64,000 bases of DNA from Sedimentisphaerales bacterium (GCA_016931715.1 JAFGEF010000073.1:1-64000); one strand, 5' to 3'. Counted from the first letter of the stretch, positions 52,947-62,535 are shown. Notes: generated by a model from the sequence alone, not told the origin. Translations and numbers: made by a program.

Positions 52947-52985
52947 GTGGCATCCTCATCCTGTTTTTTTTCAGGATGGGGATGG
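52947..52985. repeat. CATCC hairpin repeat, copy B
   Basis: CATCCTCATCCTG and CAGGATGGGGATG form a 13-bp stem (one wobble) around eight T residues. It is the inverse of copy A at 22529-22570. It may end transcription from the HAAS gene. Confidence 0.7.
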
Positions 52986-53110
52986 TTAATTTAAAACTCA
53001 TCCATCCCCAAGCTTCGCTTGAGGCTGCCGCTCTCTTTACGCTGTTCTTTAAATTTTTACTTTATGATTTGCATTCTGTGGAATAATTTGGTATATTTAC
53101 TGTTTTGAGC

Positions 53111-53184
53111 CGGGGAGTAGCTCAGCTTGGCTAGAGCGCTGCGTTCGGGACGCAGAGGCCGCAAGTTCAAATCTTGTCTCCCCG
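53111..53184 (+). tRNA. tRNA-Pro (anticodon CGG)
   Basis: The 74-base tRNA has acceptor arms CGGGGAG / CTCCCCG, D-arm GCTC...GAGC, anticodon arm CTGCG-TTCGGGA-CGCAG with anticodon CGG, and T-loop TTCAAAT. CCA is not encoded. Small accessory genes lie downstream. Confidence 0.95.
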
Positions 53185-53304
53185 ATTCTTTCTTTTATCC
53201 TAATTTCTATGCAAATTAAAGCTCTATAATAAGTTGGCTGGGTTGATGTCCTTATATATTCACTTCAATGCTAACGTTAATACCTTAGCAAGGTTATTAA
53301 AACT

Positions 53305-53565
53305 TTAAGATGCCTCATCGCTTTCAAATTTCTTTATGAACTGCTCGATATTATGCAGCCGTTCATCATTTTTAATACTATGATTATTAGTCATTTCAAT
53401 GTCTTTTTCAATCTTTTCAAGACGTTGGTAAACAAACCAAAATGCCAGAGAAATGAAAGATAGAACAATAACAATTGTCCCAAGAATTGCTGAATAAAAA
53501 GATAAGATAATTCCCAAAACAGCGAGCAATATTGTAATATATTTCGAATAATCTGGTTCTTTCAT
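53305..53565 (-). CDS. Small membrane protein with coiled coil
   Basis: From the ATG at 53565 the protein has 86 residues; a further ATG at 53598 would add 11. Two close membrane segments (about 8-27 and 29-46) are followed by a heptad region RLEKIEKDIEMTNNHSIKNDERLHNIEQFIKKF. No family is recognised. It lies in the accessory patch downstream of tRNA-Pro. Confidence 0.55.
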   Translation of the reverse strand: MKEPDYSKYITILLAVLGIILSFYSAILGTIVIVLSFISLAFWFVYQRLEKIEKDIEMTNNHSIKNDERLHNIEQFIKKFESDEAS

Positions 53566-53611
53566 TTTTTCCCGTTTCGCAAAATATTTACCTGACACCT
53601 AAAATAGATGT

Positions 53612-53782
53612 TCATTGATTGGCAAACCAAACTACGTACTCCCGAACATGCCGGTAGTTTGAATCTTTTTTGTTAAGTACTTCGACATCACATAGAGGGA
53701 CATACCCAACTTTGCGAGATTCTCGTACTTTTACTATCACACCATAATGTTCATACTCTTCCTCAATAGAAATGACTTTCAT
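53612..53782 (-). CDS. Small protein, 56 residues, calcium-binding-like family
   Basis: This short ORF encodes a 56-residue protein with VIVKVRESRKVGYVPLCDVEVLNKKDSNYRHVREYVVWFANQ. The pattern VPLCDxE...NY...DYxVWFAN is familiar to me from small bacterial proteins annotated as calcium-binding, though the family cannot be confirmed here. The ATG has CAGGAA just upstream. The first six residues are short for the family, so it may be complete or slightly truncated. Confidence 0.6.
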   Translation of the reverse strand: MKVISIEEEYEHYGVIVKVRESRKVGYVPLCDVEVLNKKDSNYRHVREYVVWFANQ

Positions 53783-54108
53783 TTCCTGACACCTTTAAAT
53801 CTCCAGATGTGATGCGTTTTCCTTCAGTTGTTAGTGTGATTGAACAAGGATAAAGGTTTTGATGGAATCCTTATACATATGAAGCAGAAGCAGGTTTACC
53901 CAATACTTGGCGGGAGAAGGAGAGCTCAAAGCTACAAGCTTATCAAGATCAATGGTTTCCTTTTGTTTGCCTCTCTTTATTGACAATGTGTGTCCTTTTA
54001 TCGTTTTTATTAGGGACAGTTGACATTTTCTATATATCGTTCTCTTCCACTAATTGGTAACTGTCCTTATTTAATCCTTTGGCTCGACCGATTTGCTGAA
54101 CGTCAGGT
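53783..54108. other. Accessory intergenic region with repeat remnants
   Basis: No credible ORF is seen. CTGACACC (about 53786-53793, also 53592-53599) and GGGACAGTTGACATTTT...AACTGTCC (about 54013-54064) look like fragments of the GTGTCAG / GGGACAG type repeats that often flank REP-associated transposase genes. No transposase is present. Confidence 0.35.
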
Positions 54109-54378
54109 TCACCAGCACCAGTCTGGCGCCTTGATTGACGGCCGACCTTCCTCGTTATCTTTGATGGCATTTCTCATAAGGTTCGTCACATACTCGATTC
54201 TGTTCTCACGATCTGACTCAAGGACGGAAAGGTAGCTTTTAAGCCGAGCCGATTCTGCTTCAGCACAGAGCGATTCCATGTCGAGAAGTATCCGCCGTGT
54301 GTATGTTACTCCCGCAATCATTGCCGCCGCAAGAATCAGATTCAACGTTATCGAGACAATTAGTACTGACTTTCTCAT
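54109..54378 (-). CDS. Small membrane-anchored hypothetical protein
   Basis: From the ATG at 54378, with GAGG six bases upstream, the protein has 89 residues. A membrane segment (about 4-23, VLIVSITLNLILAAAMIAGV) is followed by an acidic/basic helix (LLDMESLCAEAESARLKSYLSVLESDRENRIEYVTNLMR). It ends in CW. The gene is GC-richer than its surroundings. Not recognised. Confidence 0.5.
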   Translation of the reverse strand: MRKSVLIVSITLNLILAAAMIAGVTYTRRILLDMESLCAEAESARLKSYLSVLESDRENRIEYVTNLMRNAIKDNEEGRPSIKAPDWCW

Positions 54379-54546
54379 GTTCATCCTCAATGCTAACATC
54401 ATATTCTATGGATTTTATTTAACATCATAAAAGATATACTTGAAATTTGAGTATGTCAACTATATAGCTATTTTCTATCTAAATAATTTAACCTAAGTGG
54501 TGAGTAAGAGAAAGAATGTGTTAAAATAGTTCTATATTGAATTGTG

Positions 54547-54647
54547 GCATGGGCATCTTGCCCATGCATAAAAATGACAAATATAGTTACTGCCTTGCAA
54601 AGATGAAAATAGCGAAAGAGTCAAAAGCATGGGCTGGAAGCCCATGC
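54547..54647. repeat. Pair of GCATGGGC hairpins after priA
   Basis: GCATGGGCA-TCT-TGCCCATGC (54547-54567) and GCATGGGCT-GGA-AGCCCATGC (54627-54647) are perfect 9-bp hairpins, 60 bases apart. On the minus strand the second is followed by TTTT after the priA stop, so it could be a terminator. The paired layout suggests a dispersed repeat. Confidence 0.6.
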
Positions 54648-54657
54648 TGCGTGAAAG

Positions 54658-57024
54658 CTATAATAAATTAACCGGGTCGATGTCGATGGTTGTTTTTATG
54701 GCGGGGCGGGCAGGTTTTTCTTCGCGGAGTTTTGCGAAGAATCTTTGCATTGTCGCCGCATCAGGAGCCTGGACTATTATTTGCATCCTGTGGAAACGCT
54801 GGATTCGATTTATTATTGCAGGCATCGGGCCGCGAATTTTTATATTCAGATTTTCCCTGCGAACGATTTGGTCAATCGTATTTTTCATTATGTTACATGC
54901 TGTTTCCAGTTTCTCGAATTCCATGTCACGCAAAACGATTGAGGCCAGCCGCCAGTAGGGGGGCAGATTGCAGCTTTTGCGGTGCGTCAGTTCTTCTTTT
55001 ATAAAGCCGTCAAAATCTGCTTTGATTGCATATTGAATCGCCTGTTGGTCGGGCAGGAAAGTTTGGACAAAAACGATTCCTTTTTTCTCGGAGCGGCCGG
55101 TTCGTCCGGCTACCTGAGAAATTAATTGGAAGGTTCTTTCATTTGCTCGAAAATCAGGTAAATACAAACAAGTATCTGCGCTGATGATTCCGACTAAGGT
55201 TACGTTGGGAAAGTGCAGTCCTTTTGCTAACATTTGCGTGCCTGCCAAAATATCGATTTTACCTTCGCCGAAGTCTTTAAGAAGATGGTAATAATCTTTG
55301 CCGCTCATGGAATCGCTGTCCATTCTCGATACTCTGGCGGAGTGGAATCTACCTGCAAGCTCTTCTTCGAGACGCTGCGAGCCGAGACCAATCATAGCGA
55401 ATCCCTTGCCGCACACGGGACATTTTTCGGGGACAAGCGTTTGTGCGAGGCAATAGTGACATATTGCGTAACCATGACTGATATGTTTGCCTGTTATAGT
55501 GTTCATTTTATCCTGTCTTGGCGACTGGGATTTATGAAAAGTCAGCGTTACATCGCAATTGCGGCAGTGCAGCGTATATTTGCAGGACGGGCAAAAAACA
55601 AAACTGCTGTATCCCCGCCTGTTGAGAAGCAGAATCGCCTGCTCTTTTCTTTCGAGTACCAGCTTGAGCCGCTCTGCAAGAGGCTCGCTTATTAAGTTTA
55701 TTCCTCTTTGAGTGAATTCGGACTGCCTCATGTCGATAAGTTTCATTTCGGGCATTGGCAGGTCCATCACACGTTTTGGAAGCCGCACAAGGTTGAAATG
55801 TTTCTTGTTTTGGCAATTTGCGAGCGTTTCAAGTGATGGAGTTGCGCTGCCGAGGATGCAGTGTGCGTTTGCAAGCTGTGCGCGTTTTATCGCAACATCT
55901 CTGCCATGATAACGCGGAACCGTGTCCTGCTTGTAGCTTGGCTCATGCTCCTCGTCAACTACTATAAGACCGAGATTTTTCAGAGGCGCGAAAACCGCCG
56001 AACGTGCGCCGATAACAACGTCGGCTTCGCCCGATTTAATCTTTTGCCATTGCACATTTCTTTGAGCGGCGGTTAAACCTGAGTGCATTACAGCGATTCG
56101 CTCGAACCTTTCATTGAAACGCTGCACTGTTTGCGTGGTCAGTGCAATTTCAGGTAGCAGCACGATTGCGCTTCGTCCCTTCTCCAGAACCGCCTGAATA
56201 GACCTGATATATAATTCTGTTTTTCCGCTGTCGGTGACGCCATAAACAAGCGTTACGCCGAATTCGCCGGAAGCGATTTGAGTTTTTATGGACTCGAGCG
56301 CATTTTGCTGGTCATGGTTGAGAACTATCTGCCTGGGTATTTGCTTCGATAAGCTCAGCGGAATGGCGGGCAGAGATTTCAATACAGTTTTCTGGACGGT
56401 TTTTATTATCTGCTCTTCGGCAAGTTTTTTTAGAGGCTCTTTGCTGCAGCAGGCTTTTTCAAGTAATGATTGCAGTTCGATTGCCGAATCTTTATCGAAT
56501 GCTTTTTGTTCCTGCAGGATCGTTACAATCTGCTTTTGTTTTTTTCCTTTTAGTTTGCTGATTTTCTTTTCAAAGTTTTCGGCTTTTACATTCAGGAATA
56601 CACTGTTCTGAGTTTTTACACCTGCGCCATGCTTTACGGCGGAAGGGACAATAGCCGCCAGTACCTGGCCGAGCGGACATACATAGTATGTGCTTATCCA
56701 TCGTGCCAATTCCATTAATTCGAAATCGACCAGAGGCTCTTTATCAATTACCTTTGTGATAGCCTTGAGCTTAAATTTAAGTTTTTCATTATATTCGGGA
56801 GGTCGAATTTCGACACCAAATCCTTGATGCAGCTTGTTATTTTTACCGAGCGGTGCTTCGACTCTCTGTCCGATTTGAATCGGCCAGATTTCATCCGGCA
56901 CGCCATAGTCGAACTCAGTATCCGCAGCAGTCTCGAACGCAACACAGATAATGTGCTTGCAGGATGCGGGTCGCATGTCATCTATTTTCTCAAATAAGCT
57001 GTCCGTGCCATATCTATTCATCAT
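54658..57024 (-). CDS. priA: Primosomal protein N', replication restart helicase
   Basis: The 788-residue protein is PriA, which reloads the replisome at stalled forks. Walker A is GVTDSGKT (262-269), the DEAH-type motif is DEEH (357-360), and GGQGLGSQRLEEEL-like and QVAGRTGRSEKKG motifs follow. The zinc sites use eight cysteines, C478/481/487/490 and C522/525/535/538. Between the two Cys quartets lies an insertion of about 20 residues (SPRQDKMNTITGKHISHGY). The N terminus (to 100) is the 3'-OH binding domain, with FDYGVPDEIWPIQIGQRVEAPLG. The start is ATG at 57024. Confidence 0.95.
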   Translation of the reverse strand: MMNRYGTDSLFEKIDDMRPASCKHIICVAFETAADTEFDYGVPDEIWPIQIGQRVEAPLGKNNKLHQGFGVEIRPPEYNEKLKFKLKAITKVIDKEPLVDFELMELARWISTYYVCPLGQVLAAIVPSAVKHGAGVKTQNSVFLNVKAENFEKKISKLKGKKQKQIVTILQEQKAFDKDSAIELQSLLEKACCSKEPLKKLAEEQIIKTVQKTVLKSLPAIPLSLSKQIPRQIVLNHDQQNALESIKTQIASGEFGVTLVYGVTDSGKTELYIRSIQAVLEKGRSAIVLLPEIALTTQTVQRFNERFERIAVMHSGLTAAQRNVQWQKIKSGEADVVIGARSAVFAPLKNLGLIVVDEEHEPSYKQDTVPRYHGRDVAIKRAQLANAHCILGSATPSLETLANCQNKKHFNLVRLPKRVMDLPMPEMKLIDMRQSEFTQRGINLISEPLAERLKLVLERKEQAILLLNRRGYSSFVFCPSCKYTLHCRNCDVTLTFHKSQSPRQDKMNTITGKHISHGYAICHYCLAQTLVPEKCPVCGKGFAMIGLGSQRLEEELAGRFHSARVSRMDSDSMSGKDYYHLLKDFGEGKIDILAGTQMLAKGLHFPNVTLVGIISADTCLYLPDFRANERTFQLISQVAGRTGRSEKKGIVFVQTFLPDQQAIQYAIKADFDGFIKEELTHRKSCNLPPYWRLASIVLRDMEFEKLETACNIMKNTIDQIVRRENLNIKIRGPMPAIINRIQRFHRMQIIVQAPDAATMQRFFAKLREEKPARPAIKTTIDIDPVNLL

Positions 57025-57209
57025 AATGCTAAATATAAGTTATTTAAGCCAAGGTTTCAATCAGCTTAATATATTCCGGTTTATTATTGTTGCGAATGAA
57101 CCCTAATTTTTATCCGCAAAAAAACAAAAGCAACAAATCGAAATTTCTATTTATGTATGCAAGCCACAGAACACACTTGGAAGAAACACAAAAAGCCTTA
57201 GTTATTAAG

Positions 57210-59186
57210 TTATGGAGTTGCCGGAAGTTTGATATCTAATTTGATATTTTTTGTTGTATCATCAGGTCTGATGTCAGTAATAAGCATAGATTCATTATTA
57301 GGAGATAGAACACCTAATGAATAATAACTTGGGTCAATCGTTGCTGATGTAGCAGTCCTGGTTGTTACTTTAAAACTTTGAGATGTTTCTTTTACCACGC
57401 AAATCGTATAATTTCCATAATTATCTGTTATAGTTCGAGCCAATGGGAAATATAAATTGCGTCGTAATGTACTGATTCCATCCCTGACAACATCCCCTCT
57501 TTGCACACGGCTGCGGTCAATTCTCCCGAGCCAGCTATCCTGTGGCGCATTACCGGCAAAAATCATCAAATTCGCATTAGCAACAACTTCGCTGTTTTTA
57601 TTTGTTACTGCTCCACTGATAGTCAGCAAATCGGCAGGAATAAGAGCAGGATTTAGTTCCATATTCCTGCCATGGACCGATGTCACGGAAACAGTCTGAT
57701 GCAGATAAAATTGAGTTCCGGCTTCAGGGATTTTCATTGCCTCGCGATTTTGTAGCGACATTCCGTTCATACCCCCATCATCAGGACGAGGTGCTTTAAA
57801 AGTAACTTCAAAAGTTTCTTTCGCTTTGACCGGCAGAGCAAACCATCCTAAATCATAATTACCAGATGCATCTGTTGTGTCCATCGGGTAATGAACAGGA
57901 GTCAAATATACAGACACACCGGAAACAGGATTACCTTTGGTATCTTTTACATGTCCGAAAATACGAGCTATACCGTTTAATTTGATAACAACTTTTTCTC
58001 TGGAAATGTCCTGCTCCTGATTTTCCTTATATTTCCGTACTGTTACAGTACCTGTTCCAAATCCATCAGCAACGGCAGAAACTTCTACTTGTACGAATGA
58101 ACTTATTATTCGGGCAGGATTCAGATTTCCTGAATAAATCTTAAAATACCCATCAGCGTTTGTCTTTGCAATGTCGTATGATACTCCACTGATCAATGCC
58201 GGATATGAAGGGACACTTACACAGGCTCCGGTTATCGGTTTATCATCAGGTCCAGTAACTATACCTTCGAGTGGAATTTTTTCTCGCATTGTTGTTTGAA
58301 AAGAAGTTCTATTGCCGGATTCAGTTTTTACTCTTTTTTTTGTAAGTGTATCCTCTGGTTGATACCATTCCGGATGTGTAATGTAAATCTGATATTCCCC
58401 GATGGGTAAGTTATCAAATTGATACCTGCCGCTTTCATTTGTTTTTCGGATAACAAGAAATTCGCTGACCATTAAAGTATGAAGCTCCACTGTACAATCG
58501 GCAAGAGGCTTGCCGCTTTGCGAAGTAACGATACCTTCAATCTGACACGAAGGTTTTAATATTAGCTCTGCTTCAGTTGTACTACCCTTCACAACTTTAT
58601 ACTCTGTGCTATAGCCATCCTTCACAGCGTAGATAATTCCCTGCACGATGTTTCTTGGATAATCATCGAAGTGGAAATTTCCATCGTCATCAGTAAAAAG
58701 AGATTTTTTATATACCTTGCTACCAATCAAAAAGACTTGAGCTTGAGCTACTCCCTTACCTGTCTCGCTACTAATAACTTTTCCTGTTAGTTGGAGTTTT
58801 CGTACGGGATTAAGAACAGTTACTATCTCTTTCTCGTCTCCGGATAATACAGTTATTGTTTTAGAATTATAACCGTCAGCCTGAACAATAAGCTCGTACC
58901 ACTCATACAAAGTAGTCTGACTGAAACTATAACGACCGTCTTCATCTGTGAAAGTATCGGGTACAGGTATATTGCGTGCAGGATTGACAATTGGTGACCT
59001 TGCATGAATCAACACATTGCTAATCGGCTGGTTTGAGTCGTCAACAACCCGCCCAAATATCTTTGGTTTGACTAATTGTGAAAAGTCGGCTTCGAATGCT
59101 CTATGCTGAAAGACAGCCAGGCTCGTTATAAAAAAAAATGCTATCAGATAACATAGATTGGATTTCATTTTTAATTGCTCAAACAT
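57210..59186 (-). CDS. Secreted protein with carboxypeptidase-regulatory-like repeats
   Basis: The 658-residue protein has a signal peptide (about 8-28, LCYLIAFFFITSLAVFQ). The rest consists of six or seven repeats of about 85 residues of the carboxypeptidase regulatory-like (CarboxypepD_reg) beta-sandwich, for example VVDDSNQPISNVLIHARSP, VISSETGKGVAQAQVFLIG and VKDTKGNPVSGVSVYLTPV, each with the G-x-V-x(n)-P-hydrophobic pattern and following TDEDGRYSFS-type turns. Such proteins are extracellular or periplasmic, possibly in adhesion. No catalytic domain is visible. AAGGA is seven bases before the ATG. Confidence 0.85.
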   Translation of the reverse strand: MFEQLKMKSNLCYLIAFFFITSLAVFQHRAFEADFSQLVKPKIFGRVVDDSNQPISNVLIHARSPIVNPARNIPVPDTFTDEDGRYSFSQTTLYEWYELIVQADGYNSKTITVLSGDEKEIVTVLNPVRKLQLTGKVISSETGKGVAQAQVFLIGSKVYKKSLFTDDDGNFHFDDYPRNIVQGIIYAVKDGYSTEYKVVKGSTTEAELILKPSCQIEGIVTSQSGKPLADCTVELHTLMVSEFLVIRKTNESGRYQFDNLPIGEYQIYITHPEWYQPEDTLTKKRVKTESGNRTSFQTTMREKIPLEGIVTGPDDKPITGACVSVPSYPALISGVSYDIAKTNADGYFKIYSGNLNPARIISSFVQVEVSAVADGFGTGTVTVRKYKENQEQDISREKVVIKLNGIARIFGHVKDTKGNPVSGVSVYLTPVHYPMDTTDASGNYDLGWFALPVKAKETFEVTFKAPRPDDGGMNGMSLQNREAMKIPEAGTQFYLHQTVSVTSVHGRNMELNPALIPADLLTISGAVTNKNSEVVANANLMIFAGNAPQDSWLGRIDRSRVQRGDVVRDGISTLRRNLYFPLARTITDNYGNYTICVVKETSQSFKVTTRTATSATIDPSYYSLGVLSPNNESMLITDIRPDDTTKNIKLDIKLPATP

Positions 59187-59352
59187 AATCGTTTCCTTTT
59201 TAATGCTTCTGCTCCAATCAAATCTCTTTTAACTCCCACTGATACTGATGTATTTTATAGAAAGACGCTAAAATGATAAATATATTGCAAAATTTTTAGA
59301 AAAAATGATAGTTTTTGTAAAAAAAGAATCAATTGCGGTTCTTCCATGATGA

Positions 59353-60603
59353 TCAGGAACTGCTTTTATTAAGTTTAAAGTGTTCTGCTGCGATTTCTTT
59401 TATATATTCACCGATAGCAAGAGAAGCAGTTGCGGCCGGCGACGGGGCGTTGAGAACGTGGATGGAATTTTTTCCCTTCTCGATTTTGAAATCATCGACT
59501 GGATTTCCATTCTTTGCGACTGCCTGTGCCCTTACGCCCGCTTTGCATGGTTTTATATCCTGTTCTGTCAGCGCCGGAATGAGTCTTTGCAAACTGCGCA
59601 GGAACAGTTTCTTCGAGAAAGCCCTTGCATATTCACCCAGTCCATAAGTCCAGTTTTTCATGAACATTTTCCATGTCCCCATGTAAGTAAGCGATTGCCA
59701 TGCGTCTGTGAAGTCGAAGTCGGTTTTGCCGTATCCTTCTCTCTTGAAAGAAAAGACCGCGTTCGGGCCGCATTCGACTTTATTGCTAATCATTCGTGTA
59801 AAATGAACTCCCAGAAACGGGAAAGTCGGGTCAGGAACAGGGTATATCAGGTGTTTTACTTTTTCCTTCGCCTGGTCTGTCAGTTCATAATAATCGCCGC
59901 GAAACGGGATTATTCTTACATCGGGCCAAATGCCATCGGCTATTGCAATTCTGTCGGACTGCAAGCCAGCGCAATTGATGATATATTTGGTTGTATAATT
60001 TCCCTGGTTTGTCCGAATCTCCGTATAATAATCGTGTTTGTCGAAGCCGATTACTTCATGTTCGAGAAGAATTTTATTATTATTGTCTTTAACTGTCAAT
60101 TCGGCGAGTTTTTCAGCGACTTTGACAAAGTCAATAATCCCGGTGCAGGGAACGAATATTCCAGCGATTCCATTACAGGCAGGTTCTATTTCCTTAATTT
60201 TTTCCGGAGTGATTTTTTCAATGCCTTCGATTTGGTTTTCGCAGCCGTTCTGGTAAATTCTTTCGAGGTGCGGCAGTTCCTTTTTTGCGGTTGCGGAAAT
60301 CACCTTGCCGCATATGTCGTGCGGTATTTCGTATTGTTTTGCGAAACTTACAAGCTCCTTGCGTCCTTTTGTGCAGTTTATTGCTTTAGCTGAACCCGGT
60401 TTATAATACAATCCTGAATGAATCACGCCTGAATTATGTCCGGTTTGATGGTAGCAAAGCGTTTCTTCTTTTTCCATCACAGCAATTCGTGCATCAGGAT
60501 AGCTCGATGCGATTTTGTACGCCGAAGACAGGCCGACTATTCCGCCGCCTATGATAACTATATCGAAATTCTCATTCTTATCTGCCAAAATACTTCCTTT
60601 CAT
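59353..60603 (-). CDS. lhgO: L-2-hydroxyglutarate oxidase
   Basis: The 416-residue FAD-dependent oxidoreductase is of the LhgO/DAO type. The FAD motif is IIGGGIVGLSSAY (17-29), followed by YHQTGHNSGVIHSGLYY (the LhgO-specific stretch) and a C-terminal VKAGVRAQAV-like CKAGVRAQAVAKNGNPVDDF, with HVLNAPSPAATASLAIGEYI closing the FAD site. It oxidises L-2-hydroxyglutarate to 2-oxoglutarate and passes electrons to the membrane quinone pool. The annotated ATG is at 60603 with an internal AAAGGAAGT, so a downstream TTG could be the real start. No operon partner is seen. Confidence 0.9.
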   Translation of the reverse strand: MKGSILADKNENFDIVIIGGGIVGLSSAYKIASSYPDARIAVMEKEETLCYHQTGHNSGVIHSGLYYKPGSAKAINCTKGRKELVSFAKQYEIPHDICGKVISATAKKELPHLERIYQNGCENQIEGIEKITPEKIKEIEPACNGIAGIFVPCTGIIDFVKVAEKLAELTVKDNNNKILLEHEVIGFDKHDYYTEIRTNQGNYTTKYIINCAGLQSDRIAIADGIWPDVRIIPFRGDYYELTDQAKEKVKHLIYPVPDPTFPFLGVHFTRMISNKVECGPNAVFSFKREGYGKTDFDFTDAWQSLTYMGTWKMFMKNWTYGLGEYARAFSKKLFLRSLQRLIPALTEQDIKPCKAGVRAQAVAKNGNPVDDFKIEKGKNSIHVLNAPSPAATASLAIGEYIKEIAAEHFKLNKSSS

Positions 60604-60894
60604 TTTGTTGATAGCAATTCGTAATTTGGTTCAGAGTCAACCGCCTGCGATTAACCAATCAGAGCATACAATAACTTAAACGGATAGAAACGTCAATTAT
60701 ACATGATTTTATAATGGTAAAATGTTCAAATATGCCGGTCTGGTTGTTGAATAATTAGATACGGAGTTTTTTGTAAATTTTATTAGAAATGCTTTTAAAA
60801 CTGTCCTTGCACTGGTACAATTAAATAAAAGTTTTTGATATGGTTATATATTAAATGCAGAACTCATAAAAATTTTTTCGAAAGGAGATTGGTC
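60604..60894. other. Intergenic region upstream of the GH43 gene
   Basis: This divergent gap of about 290 bases is AT-rich and holds the promoters for lhgO and GH43, but no strong -35/-10 pair was found. AAAGGAGA at 60881-60888 is the ribosome binding site of the GH43 gene. Confidence 0.4.
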
Positions 60895-62535
60895 ATGGGA
60901 AAAAGAAAGATATTATCACTTGCTGCTTGTTTCATGTTAGTCTCAGCCGCATTATCTGCCGCACAGGCGCAGACAGTCGCCGCTGATCCAGTCATCGGCA
61001 AAAGCCCGCGTTACTGCAATCCTCTGCCGATGGTTTCTGGCCAGGGCGGCAGCGCATCAGGCGACGTTACTGTTATTAAAGAAAATGACAAATACTACAT
61101 GTATTGCACCGGCGGCGGCGCCTGGATTTCCGAAGACATGCTGACATGGACTTTCCAGCGTGTTGCCAACGTTCCCGTTGCTCCAGATGTTGTCAAATTT
61201 AATGGCAGCTTCTACATGTGCGGCAACGACGGCCCGCTCTACAAAGCAGATAATCCACTTGGACCTTTTACCAGTCTCGGTTCATGGAAGAATACACCAG
61301 ATGTCGCCGGGGGCTGGAACGGTGCTTTCGATATGCACATCTTTATTGACGACGATAACAAACCGTACCTCTATTATCCTGGTCGCGGCGTAGCAGGCAT
61401 CTATGTCGTGCCGCTTGATCCTGACGATCTCACCCGATTCGCCGATAAGCCCACGCACCTTTTTTCTTTCAATTCATCCCACATCTGGGAGCGATATGGT
61501 GATTGGAACGAATATCCGGATGTCGCATGGGTCGAAGGTCCATGGCTCGAGAAATATAACGGAACCTATTACCTCCAATATTCTGCATCCGGTACCCAGT
61601 GGAAAACTTATGCCGAGGGCTATTACACAGCCAAGTCACCACTTGGTCCTTTCACCTATGCACCGAACAATCCGCTTCTCCGCAAGACCGAAGGTGTCGT
61701 TACCGGTCCTGCCCATGGCTGCATAGTAGAAGGTCCGGACAAGAACCTCTGGCAGTTCTATACGATAGTTCTATCTAATCCGCCCGGCGGCCGTCGTGTC
61801 GGTATGGATCGTGTCGTTTTTGATAAGGATGGCAATATGTCAGTAAAAGTTACCGAAACGCCTCAGTGGGCTCCCGGCGCTGTTACTGATCCTGCCAGGG
61901 GTGATTCAGACTCTATCCCCGTTACCATCAACAAAATCCGTGCAATGAACGCTCTTTCACGCTACTCCTCCCAGCAGACCGGCCGTGACGCTGCCTATGC
62001 TATAGATAACTCCACCGGTACATGGTGGGAGCCTGCCGCTGACGACAACCAGCCTGCGCTGACAATCGAACTTTCTCCGGCTACCCGCTTCGATGTGGTT
62101 CAGTTGTTCACCATCGACTCTTTGCGGCTAATGTTTGGAGGCAGCGGAGGATTCGGCAGAGGTGGATTCGGACGCGGCGGTGCCGGAGGGCGCGGTTTGG
62201 GTCGCGGAGGCCCCGGCGCGGCAGCACCTGGCGCCGGTGCAGCGCCAGCAGCACCCGCAGCTCCCGCAGCGACATCTGCTCTGCCTGCGACGAACGCCTA
62301 TCAGTACAAGATTGAAGTTTCAACCGACGGCAATGCCTATACGACTGCGCTCGATATGACGAAAAACGATATTACTCGCAACACTATCTTTGAGGAAATC
62401 CCGCCGGTGAAATGCCGCTTTGTGCGTTTGACTATGACCAATTGGCCTCGCACTTCGTCTCTTGGCATCATTGAATTTACCGTGTTCGGTAAGCCTGCCG
62501 GGTCGCTTCCTGCTGCAGTACCAATACCTCAATGA
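60895..62535 (+). CDS. Secreted GH43 glycosidase with interrupted discoidin domain
   Basis: From the ATG at 60895 the protein has 546 residues with a signal peptide (1-26, ending AQAQT). The five-bladed GH43 domain (about 35-325) has the catalytic triad as Asp57 in SGDVTV, Asp146 in AFDMHIFIDDD and Glu214 in VEGPWL. An F5/8-type C (discoidin) domain, about 345-532, ends with VKCRFVRLTMTN. It is split by a Gly/Arg- and Ala/Pro-rich stretch (about 414-466). GH43 enzymes act on arabinans or xylans. The gene is markedly GC-richer than its neighbours, which suggests strong codon selection or transfer. Confidence 0.9.
   Translation: MGKRKILSLAACFMLVSAALSAAQAQTVAADPVIGKSPRYCNPLPMVSGQGGSASGDVTVIKENDKYYMYCTGGGAWISEDMLTWTFQRVANVPVAPDVVKFNGSFYMCGNDGPLYKADNPLGPFTSLGSWKNTPDVAGGWNGAFDMHIFIDDDNKPYLYYPGRGVAGIYVVPLDPDDLTRFADKPTHLFSFNSSHIWERYGDWNEYPDVAWVEGPWLEKYNGTYYLQYSASGTQWKTYAEGYYTAKSPLGPFTYAPNNPLLRKTEGVVTGPAHGCIVEGPDKNLWQFYTIVLSNPPGGRRVGMDRVVFDKDGNMSVKVTETPQWAPGAVTDPARGDSDSIPVTINKIRAMNALSRYSSQQTGRDAAYAIDNSTGTWWEPAADDNQPALTIELSPATRFDVVQLFTIDSLRLMFGGSGGFGRGGFGRGGAGGRGLGRGGPGAAAPGAGAAPAAPAAPAATSALPATNAYQYKIEVSTDGNAYTTALDMTKNDITRNTIFEEIPPVKCRFVRLTMTNWPRTSSLGIIEFTVFGKPAGSLPAAVPIPQ

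Noticed and set aside
53878-53983. A 34-codon plus-strand ORF starting ATGAAGCAG
   Set aside because: It has no ribosome binding site or family pattern and lies in a region of repeat fragments.
59380-60393. A 337-codon plus-strand ORF opposite lhgO
   Set aside because: It is rich in Phe/Cys/Ile as expected of the reverse of a conserved FAD protein, and lhgO is clearly the real gene.
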